From assembly GCA_003529325.1 (NCBI GenBank), contig DPVW01000463.1:9256-28849 (forward strand): a stretch of 19,594 nucleotides of DNA, written 5' to 3'. Made by a program: the position numbers and the translations under genes. Each line of letters starts with the position of its first letter. Within the stretch, counting starts at the first letter, position 1. The DNA comes from Candidatus Latescibacterota bacterium. Lineage in GTDB: Bacteria; Latescibacterota; UBA2968; UBA8231. The notes below the pieces were generated by a model, which was given only the letters and a program-made list of their open reading frames with translations, had not been told where the DNA came from and searched no databases. Positions 14,290 through 19,594 of the stretch are shown here, in pieces.

Positions 14290-14598
14290 TTACAGTTTCG
14301 ATCCGGGCAGCTTGAGTGACTTCATCACCCGCACTGTGCGTCGCTGGATCATGGGTCGTAGGGTGCCGACGATTTTCAGCCATTCCGGACTGGCGTAGTA
14401 GAGTTCGATCGCCTTGTCCCTGGCCTTCTCGTCCTTGAAGGCACGTATCCAGGTGAATTCATCTGGCCGATCCGATTCCCAGGCGCCGACGAAGGTGATG
14501 CCGTATTTGGCCATAAAAGACTTGGCCTTGCGGAATTCACGCACGAAAGCGGCCTGCTTGCCTTTGTGCAGCTTATAGATGCGAAGTTCGTGAATCAT
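14290..14598 (-). CDS. NIPSNAP-family protein
   Basis: A small 102-residue protein with the NIPSNAP dimeric alpha-beta-barrel pattern: M-I-H-E-L-R-I-Y-K-L at the start, 'F-V-G-A-W-E-S-D' and 'F-T-W-I-R-A-F-K-D-E-K-A-R-D-K-A' in the middle, and 'P-M-I-Q-R-R-T-V-R-V-M' at the end. The biochemical role of bacterial members is not established. The ATG overlaps the cyclo-ligase TGA as ATGA, so the pair is translationally coupled. Confidence 0.87.
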   Translation of the reverse strand: MIHELRIYKLHKGKQAAFVREFRKAKSFMAKYGITFVGAWESDRPDEFTWIRAFKDEKARDKAIELYYASPEWLKIVGTLRPMIQRRTVRVMKSLKLPGSKL

Positions 14599-15197
14599 GG
14601 AAGCAACCTTTCATTGCTGGATGGCGTGACAACGCCGGATGGGGTGACGACGATGTGAACGGGAACATCATGAACCTCGTCGGGGATCCAATCGACGACA
14701 AACTCGTCATAGGTAATGCCAACGGTGACGGCGCCATCGAGATCGGCCAGAAACCGGTCATAGTAACCACCTCCCTGGCCGATGCGGAAACCGCGGCGGT
14801 CAAACATCAGTCCGGGCACGAGGACGAGGTCGAGCACCGATGGATCCACGAACCGCGGTCGCGGCGGTTGCAGCAACCCCCAGTGGCCCGGCTGCAGCTC
14901 CTCGAGCCTATCGATCTCGGCGTGACGCAACTGTCGGTGGTGGGCTTCAACATAAGGCACCACCACGCGCCTGCCCGTCGCCTTGGTGGCGGTGAGCAGT
15001 TCGGCGGTGGCGACCTCGCCGGGCAAACTGTTGACGTAGGAGTGCAGGACACGCATGCCGGACCAGACGGGCAGCCCACGCAAGTGGTCGTGAATGGCGG
15101 CACTACGCTGTGCGACAAAACGTGGTTCGAGAGCTGCGTGCCGGCGACGGGCTCTTCGCCGTAGGGCCCGCTTGTCACTTGTCATCCGCTCATCCAT
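14595..15197 (-). CDS. 5-formyltetrahydrofolate cyclo-ligase
   Basis: ATP-dependent conversion of 5-formyl-THF to 5,10-methenyl-THF in one-carbon metabolism. The 200 residues include the basic N-terminal helix K-R-A-L-R-R-R-A-R-R-R, the L-V-P-G-L-M-F-D-R-R-G-F-R-I-G block and the ATP/folate loop Q-G-G-G-Y-Y-D-R-F-L (141-150), then V-H-D-V-P-V-H-I-V-V-T-P. The ATG at 15197 has GGAGG 4 nt upstream; ATG 15185 is the alternative. An open frame back to 15443 runs through the divergent uppS start and is not used. First gene of the operon that continues with NIPSNAP, dus and DUF309. Confidence 0.92.
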   Translation of the reverse strand: MDERMTSDKRALRRRARRRHAALEPRFVAQRSAAIHDHLRGLPVWSGMRVLHSYVNSLPGEVATAELLTATKATGRRVVVPYVEAHHRQLRHAEIDRLEELQPGHWGLLQPPRPRFVDPSVLDLVLVPGLMFDRRGFRIGQGGGYYDRFLADLDGAVTVGITYDEFVVDWIPDEVHDVPVHIVVTPSGVVTPSSNERLLP

Positions 15198-15231
15198 CCT
15201 CCACTCACGATCCGGGTGTGGGCTTAAAGCT

Positions 15232-15260
15232 TTGACCCTGAACCGGGAATCGGGTAATTT
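15232..15260 (+). promoter_or_regulatory. Putative sigma-70 promoter for uppS-cdsA-rseP-queG
   Basis: TTGACC (15232-15237; 5 of 6), a 17 nt spacer, and TAATTT (15255-15260; only 3 of 6), ending 12 nt before the uppS ATG. It lies in the 75-bp divergent gap. The -10 match is weak and the leader would be very short. Confidence 0.3.
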
Positions 15261-15272
15261 TTTGCTCTTGCC

Positions 15273-16046
15273 ATGACGACAACCTCCGAACCAGTTCCCG
15301 AGCAGCAGAGCGTCGAGGACCGTGACCTGCAGCAACGGTTGCGGTACCAGGGCGCGATGCCGCGTCACATCGCCATCATTATGGATGGTGATCGACGTTG
15401 GGCCAAGGAACGAGGCCTGAAAATCACCGAGGGCCATCGTCACGGACGCGAATCGGTGCGGGACATCGTGCGGGCCTGTGGACAGTTGGAAATCGAAGCC
15501 CTCACATTATACACATTTTCCAGCGAAAACTGGACCCGCCCGCGGCACGAGGTGGCGGCCTTGATGCACTGGCTCGAGGAGTCCTTGCAAAACGAAACGC
15601 CTGAACTTCACACCAACAATGTGCGTCTGTCAGCCATCGGCCGTCTCGAGGCCTTGCCAGACAAGGTTCGCTCCGCTCTCGACAACGCACTGGTGGAGAC
15701 AGCGAGCAATACAGGGCTGCGTCTGAACCTGGCCCTCAATTACGGCGGTCGCGACGAGTTGGTCGATGCCTGCAGGGCTCTGGCGCGGCAGGTGCGGGAC
15801 GGCGAGCTCGACGCCGATTCAATCGACGAGGCGGCAATCGACGGGGCCCTCTATACGGCTGGATTGCCCGATCCAGACTTGTTGATCCGCTGCAGCGGCG
15901 AGATGCGACTGAGCAACTTCCTGCCCTGGCAGATGGTCTACACTGAAATCTACTTCACTCCCGTATTCTGGCCCGAATTCCGCCGCCACCACCTCTATGA
16001 GGCAGTGCGCGATTTTCAGCAGCGACAGCGGCGCTTTGGCGCTTGA
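15273..16046 (+). CDS. uppS: Isoprenyl transferase (undecaprenyl diphosphate synthase)
   Basis: A cis-prenyltransferase that extends farnesyl diphosphate with isopentenyl diphosphate to make the C55 lipid carrier for peptidoglycan and O-antigen. 257 residues. Motif I is H-I-A-I-I-M-D-G-D-R-R-W-A (32-44), with the catalytic Asp38. T-L-Y-T-F-S-S-E-N-W and L-N-Y-G-G-R-D-E-L follow, then the IPP-binding L-I-R-C-S-G-E-M-R-L-S-N-F-L-P-W-Q and Y-T-E-I-Y-F-T-P-V-F-W-P. The residue after D-G is Asp40 instead of the near-invariant Asn (codon GAT). It is the first gene of a four-gene operon; the next gene starts 7 bp downstream. Confidence 0.93.
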   Translation: MTTTSEPVPEQQSVEDRDLQQRLRYQGAMPRHIAIIMDGDRRWAKERGLKITEGHRHGRESVRDIVRACGQLEIEALTLYTFSSENWTRPRHEVAALMHWLEESLQNETPELHTNNVRLSAIGRLEALPDKVRSALDNALVETASNTGLRLNLALNYGGRDELVDACRALARQVRDGELDADSIDEAAIDGALYTAGLPDPDLLIRCSGEMRLSNFLPWQMVYTEIYFTPVFWPEFRRHHLYEAVRDFQQRQRRFGA

Positions 16047-16053
16047 GTGAAGC

Positions 16054-16869
16054 GTGAGCCAACCATCCGGCCGCAGGGCTCTGCTGTATCGGGTCCTTTC
16101 CGCCAGCATTTTCGTGCCCCTCGTCCTGGGCCTGTCGTATGCTGGCGGCTGGGCCCTGTTTGGTCTCGTTCTCGCGATCGTCATCCGAGGCAGTTGGGAG
16201 CTGCTCTATCTGGCGCGGCAAGCCGGGCACAAGCCCTCCTCGATGGGAATGATCCTGGCGATGGGTACCTGTACCTATCTGCAGCTTCACGGTGCCGACG
16301 AAGGGTTCGTGCTACTGCTGTCGGGCTCGGCGCTGCTGGCGCTGGCAGTGGCCCTGCGCCATGGTGTGGAGGGGTACATGAGCAACGCCCTGCTCACCTT
16401 CGCCTGTGTCGGCTACGTCGGCCTGTTGGGTTCGAGCCCTTTGTTACTGGCGCCCCGTCTCGGCGAGCTGGCGCCAACGATGCTCGCTGCCATATTCGGC
16501 TCCATCTGGCTCACCGATGCCGCCGCGTATGGCGGGGGCCGTTTGTGGGGCTGTCGCCGCCTGGCGCCAACCATCAGTCCCGGAAAGACCGTCGCCGGCT
16601 TCTGTTGCGGATTGGTGGGGGGTCTCGTTCCCGTCTGTCTCTTTCCCTATTTGCCGGGTTGGACAGTGCTCGAGCTACTGGGACTGTTTCTCCTGATCAG
16701 CCTCTTTGGACAACTGGGTGATCTGGTGGAATCCGCCATCAAGCGTGACATGGGTGTCAAGGATGCGCCGGCCCTGATCCCCGGGCATGGCGGTCTACTC
16801 GATCGATTTGACTCGTACTTTTTTGCTTTTCCCGTGGCCCTCACCTATACCGTGATCCTTACAAGCTGA
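16054..16869 (+). CDS. cdsA: Phosphatidate cytidylyltransferase
   Basis: An integral inner-membrane enzyme making CDP-diacylglycerol from phosphatidate and CTP, the branch point for phospholipids including phosphatidylinositol. 271 residues with about seven to eight hydrophobic segments. The family signature is complete: S-A-I-K-R-D-M-G-V-K-D (227-237), then L-I-P-G-H-G-G-L-L-D-R-F-D (241-253). T-D-A-A-A-Y-G-G-G-R-L-W-G and I-S-P-G-K-T also match. GTG start 7 bp after uppS. The order uppS-cdsA-rseP is common in bacteria; dxr, often between cdsA and rseP, is absent here. Confidence 0.94.
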   Translation: MSQPSGRRALLYRVLSASIFVPLVLGLSYAGGWALFGLVLAIVIRGSWELLYLARQAGHKPSSMGMILAMGTCTYLQLHGADEGFVLLLSGSALLALAVALRHGVEGYMSNALLTFACVGYVGLLGSSPLLLAPRLGELAPTMLAAIFGSIWLTDAAAYGGGRLWGCRRLAPTISPGKTVAGFCCGLVGGLVPVCLFPYLPGWTVLELLGLFLLISLFGQLGDLVESAIKRDMGVKDAPALIPGHGGLLDRFDSYFFAFPVALTYTVILTS

Positions 16870-16877
16870 GTTCGCCT

Positions 16878-18203
16878 GTGCTGGCTTCCGTTATCGATTT
16901 CCTGGTCACCGTTGGTTATTTCCTCATCGCTCTTGGTGTGCTCGTATTCGTACACGAACTGGGGCATTTCCTGGTCGCCAAGCGCGCCGGTATCCGCGTC
17001 GAGCGGTTCTCCCTCGGCTACCCACCGAAGATGATCGGGTTCCAATGGGGAGAGACCGAATACTGCATCTCCTGGGTGCCCTTCGGCGGCTACGTCAAGG
17101 TCGCCGGCATGGCGGACGTGGGTGAGGACGAAACGATGGGGGCTCCCTGGGAGTTCCCATCGAAATCCGTCGGTATCCGCATGGCGGTAATCGCCGCCGG
17201 ACCGCTGATGAACTTCCTCTTCGCTTTCGCCGTTTTTGCCGTCGTCTATGGCGTCTATGGCCACGACACCATGGCTTCCACGGCGGTAACGCCTATAGAG
17301 GACTCGATGGCGGCAACGGCGGGCCTGGAGCATGGGGATGTCGTGCTCGACGTCGACGGTACGGAAGTCGACAATTCATACGAATTGCTCCGGGCCCTCG
17401 AGGCGGGCCTGGAGAAGGGTTCAGTATTGACGGTGCAACGGGCCGCCGGCATCCGGCGGATCGAACTGCCAGCAGCCAGTGACGCAGCCTACGGCATTCG
17501 CATTCTACGGCCGACAACGGTGGGCATCGCCGACCCGGGAACTCCGGCGGCTGGCATCGGCCTCGGCCGCGGCGACCACATCACCGCTGTCGATGGCACG
17601 CCTGTAGCCAGCTGGTACGACATGCGCATGCTCATCAGCGCCCGCCCTGCAGAGTCGATCCTGCTGTCTTGGGAACGGGATGGCGTTGCGATGACGGCTG
17701 ACATCATCCCCGAAGAGCGCATGGATGGCGACAAACGCATCGGCGTCATCGGCATCCGCCCCTTCGAGGACGCGTCCATCGAAGTCGGTTGGTGGGAGGC
17801 AACAGAACTCGGTGCTGCCAGCGTCTATACATCTTCGTATCTGATCCTCGAGTTCATCGGCAGCATCTTCGAAGACAGTCGCTACAAGGAGTTGGGTGGG
17901 CCGATCCGAATCGCCCAGATGGCGGACGACACGGCGCAGATGGGGTTGAAATATTTCCTCCGCTTCCTCGCCCTGCTCAGCGTCAACCTCGGCGTGCTCA
18001 ACCTGTTGCCGATCCCCGTCCTCGATGGCGGTCACCTGACCTTCCTGACGCTGGAGGCCATCCTGCGACGCCCCCCCTCGGTGCGCCAGCGCGAGGTCTC
18101 GCAACAGATCGGCATGGTCATTATCCTCTTCATCATGGTCGCCGTCACTTTCAACGACCTGAATGAATTCGTCTTCCACCACATCATCGATCTGTTTCAA
18201 TAG
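16878..18203 (+). CDS. rseP: RseP-type site-2 intramembrane metalloprotease
   Basis: A zinc protease of the inner membrane that cuts transmembrane anti-sigma factors or remnant signal peptides. 441 residues. The zinc motif H-E-L-G-H is at 26-30 in the first membrane segment and the third ligand lies in N-L-L-P-I-P-V-L-D-G-G-H (375-386, Asp383). Two PDZ domains lie between (about 130-200 and 212-290), each with an 'A-G-I/L...G-D-x-x-x-x-V-D-G' core, so this is the two-PDZ E. coli RseP layout. GTG start 8 bp after cdsA. No anti-sigma gene is in the window, so its substrate is not indicated. Confidence 0.93.
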   Translation: MLASVIDFLVTVGYFLIALGVLVFVHELGHFLVAKRAGIRVERFSLGYPPKMIGFQWGETEYCISWVPFGGYVKVAGMADVGEDETMGAPWEFPSKSVGIRMAVIAAGPLMNFLFAFAVFAVVYGVYGHDTMASTAVTPIEDSMAATAGLEHGDVVLDVDGTEVDNSYELLRALEAGLEKGSVLTVQRAAGIRRIELPAASDAAYGIRILRPTTVGIADPGTPAAGIGLGRGDHITAVDGTPVASWYDMRMLISARPAESILLSWERDGVAMTADIIPEERMDGDKRIGVIGIRPFEDASIEVGWWEATELGAASVYTSSYLILEFIGSIFEDSRYKELGGPIRIAQMADDTAQMGLKYFLRFLALLSVNLGVLNLLPIPVLDGGHLTFLTLEAILRRPPSVRQREVSQQIGMVIILFIMVAVTFNDLNEFVFHHIIDLFQ

Positions 18204-18209
18204 CGTCTC

Positions 18210-19358
18210 GTGTCCCATCCCCGCCAGGAGCTGACCCACTTCGTCCATACCGAGGCGAGGGCTCTTGGTTTTGATCTGGTAGGTGTCACCAGCGCCGACC
18301 CCCTGGCGGCGGCGGCCTTCAACGCCCGTTGGGTCGCCCAGGGCTACGCCGGCGACATGGCCTGGCTCGAGCGCAACATGGACAAACGCGCCGACCCCCG
18401 GCAGCTGGTGCCCGGCGCCCGTTCCGTGATCTGCCTCGGAATGCACTACGATCCACCCTCGTCAGGGGAGGGTACGAGTAGCACACCGACGGGCCAGATC
18501 GCCCGCTATGCCCGCGGCGACGACTACCACGATCTCATCAAAAAGCGACTCGCCCAACTGTGGGAGGCACTTCGCATCCAGGCCGGTGATGAGGAGATCA
18601 GCGGTCGCTACTACGTCGACACCGCACCCGTGCTGGAACGGGAACTGGCGGCGCGCGCCGGACTCGGCTGGTGGGGAAAAAACACCCTCCTGATCAACCG
18701 TCGCGCCGGCTCTTATTTCTTCCTCGCCGAATTGATCACCACCTTGGAGTTGGAGCTGGACGAACCAGCAACCGACCACTGCGGCAGCTGCACCCGATGC
18801 CTCGATGCCTGCCCGACGCAGGCCTTCCCCGAACCATACGTACTCGATGCGCGGCGCTGTATCTCCTATCTGACCATCGAACTGAAAGGTTCCATCCCCC
18901 AGGACCTTCGCCGCCCCATGGGCAACTGGCTCCTCGGCTGCGACATCTGCCAGGACGTGTGCCCATGGAACCGACGTTCAGCCGCCACCCGAGAGAGTGC
19001 GTTCCATGCGAGGGATGGATTGGATCCGGTGGATTTGCTCGAATTGATCGGCATGGACCGCGACGCCTTCAACCAACGCTTCCGCGGAAATCCCGCCAAA
19101 CGCCCCAAACGAAGAGGCATGCTACGCAATGCCGCCATCGCCCTGGGCAACTCAGGTCAACGCGCCGAGGCGGTGCCGGTGCTGGTTGACGTGCTTAAAA
19201 AAGAAGAAGAACCCCTCGTGCGCGCCCACGTCGCCTGGGCCCTAGCTGAACTAGGCGGCGAGCAAGCAAAGCGCGGACTGCAGGAAGCCAGGACGGTTGA
19301 GAAGGATGAAGAGGTACAGCAAGAAATCGACACGGCGCTGGCGAAGCTGGGCGACTGA
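18210..19358 (+). CDS. queG: Epoxyqueuosine reductase
   Basis: A cobalamin- and [4Fe-4S]-dependent enzyme carrying out the last step of queuosine synthesis in tRNA. 382 residues. Y-Y-V-D-T-A-P-V-L-E-R-E (134-145) contains the catalytic Asp137. G-L-G-W-W-G-K-N-T follows. Cluster ligands are C-G-S-C-T-R-C-L-D-A-C-P (Cys191, 194, 197, 201) and C-D-I-C-Q-D-V-C-P (Cys244, 247, 251) with Cys217 before it. The C-terminus (about 300-380) carries HEAT/PBS-lyase-like repeats, usual in long QueG forms and thought to contact tRNA. GTG start 6 bp after rseP; last gene of the operon. Confidence 0.95.
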   Translation: MSHPRQELTHFVHTEARALGFDLVGVTSADPLAAAAFNARWVAQGYAGDMAWLERNMDKRADPRQLVPGARSVICLGMHYDPPSSGEGTSSTPTGQIARYARGDDYHDLIKKRLAQLWEALRIQAGDEEISGRYYVDTAPVLERELAARAGLGWWGKNTLLINRRAGSYFFLAELITTLELELDEPATDHCGSCTRCLDACPTQAFPEPYVLDARRCISYLTIELKGSIPQDLRRPMGNWLLGCDICQDVCPWNRRSAATRESAFHARDGLDPVDLLELIGMDRDAFNQRFRGNPAKRPKRRGMLRNAAIALGNSGQRAEAVPVLVDVLKKEEEPLVRAHVAWALAELGGEQAKRGLQEARTVEKDEEVQQEIDTALAKLGD

Positions 19359-19594
19359 GGCTGAATCACCGGTTACCTGCGCACCCGCACCGGATGGCTC
19401 AGCAGAAAAAAACACCAGGTTGGTCAGATATTCCCATCGCCGGGGGCGAAGCTGTACGACCTAAGGGGTTGTAGACGCCCGGCGAGACGGGCCGCTGTTT
19501 GGCCAGGCTCGCAGAGCAAAAGACCTGCACCAGAAAGTGAACCACCGAATAGCCCCGGCGCGAAGCGCAGGGTCGTCCCGCCGCCCCCGCACAC
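19359..19594. other. Unassigned hairpin-rich region at the window end
   Basis: No gene is recognised in these 236 bp. Visible structure: a nested inverted repeat just after queG (GCTGA 19360-19364 with TCAGC 19399-19403, and CCGGT 19369-19373 with ACCGG 19389-19393), then A7 (19406-19412). Further on there are small stem-loops CCCG-GCGAGA-CGGG, GCTC-GCA-GAGC and GCGC-GAA-GCGC. One minus-strand frame is open from the window edge to a TGA at 19426-19424, followed on that strand by a 4-bp hairpin and T7. It matches nothing I know. A dispersed repeat, a small RNA or the end of a convergent gene are all possible. Confidence 0.35.

Noticed and set aside
13444..14319. 291-codon plus-strand open frame
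   Set aside because: Antisense to dus and overlapping NIPSNAP; no motifs.
17505..18446. 313-codon minus-strand open frame
   Set aside because: Antisense to rseP and the start of queG; Asp/His-rich shadow.
19406..19424. Minus-strand terminator (ACCA-ACC-TGGT followed by T7)
   Set aside because: The stem is only 4 bp and no certain gene precedes it on that strand; noted within the unassigned region only.
1..19594. tRNA, rRNA, CRISPR, insertion-sequence or prophage signals
   Set aside because: I saw no cloverleaf with a T-loop consensus, no regular direct repeats and no transposase or integrase motifs.

Overview
The window is GC-rich, gene-dense DNA from a Gram-negative (diderm) bacterium. 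It carries outer-membrane-type lipoproteins (an LpoB-like protein and a COG3014-like protein), an RseP-type site-2 protease and several exported proteins. It has no rRNA, tRNA, CRISPR array, insertion sequence or phage gene that I can see. The lineage cannot be fixed from sequence alone. The gene mix would suit a poorly characterised marine or environmental phylum, but that is a guess.

Layout. (1) 1-3987, minus strand: a probable operon reading leftwards, made of a sialidase-fold protein, a COG3014-like TPR lipoprotein, an unrecognised exported protein, an LpoB-like lipoprotein, and the first codons of another exported protein cut by the window edge. (2) 4070-5703, plus strand: a Gfo/Idh/MocA oxidoreductase resembling scyllo-inositol dehydrogenases, with an SpoU/TrmH RNA methyltransferase that starts on its stop codon. 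(3) 5704-6942, minus: an exported TPR protein. (4) 6962-8757, plus: a dihydrolipoamide-dehydrogenase-like flavoprotein and a frameshifted VOC/glyoxalase gene. (5) 8754-11664, minus: myo-inositol-phosphate synthase, a terminator, then a cytoplasmic neutral-ceramidase-like hydrolase. A divergent LysR regulator (11769-12692) faces the synthase. (6) 12693-15197, minus: a housekeeping operon of 5-formyltetrahydrofolate cyclo-ligase, NIPSNAP protein, tRNA-dihydrouridine synthase and DUF309 protein. (7) 15273-19358, plus: uppS-cdsA-rseP-queG, that is envelope lipid-carrier synthesis, CDP-diacylglycerol synthesis, an intramembrane protease and queuosine synthesis. (8) 19359-19594: no recognised gene; hairpin-rich sequence.

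How the genes relate. Two parts look non-housekeeping. One is the LpoB/COG3014 envelope operon headed by a sialidase-fold protein. The other is a lipid/inositol-flavoured set: inositol-phosphate synthase, ceramidase-like hydrolase and an IolW/YdgJ-like dehydrogenase. The sialidase-fold and ceramidase-like genes, over 6 kb apart, share a two-part upstream element (9 bp, then 19 or 20 nt, then 13 bp) at nearly the same distance from their start codons. This suggests shared control and is the most interesting signal I found. All three convergent gene junctions in the window have no intergenic space; their opposed stop codons sit in palindromes (TGATCA twice, CTAG once).
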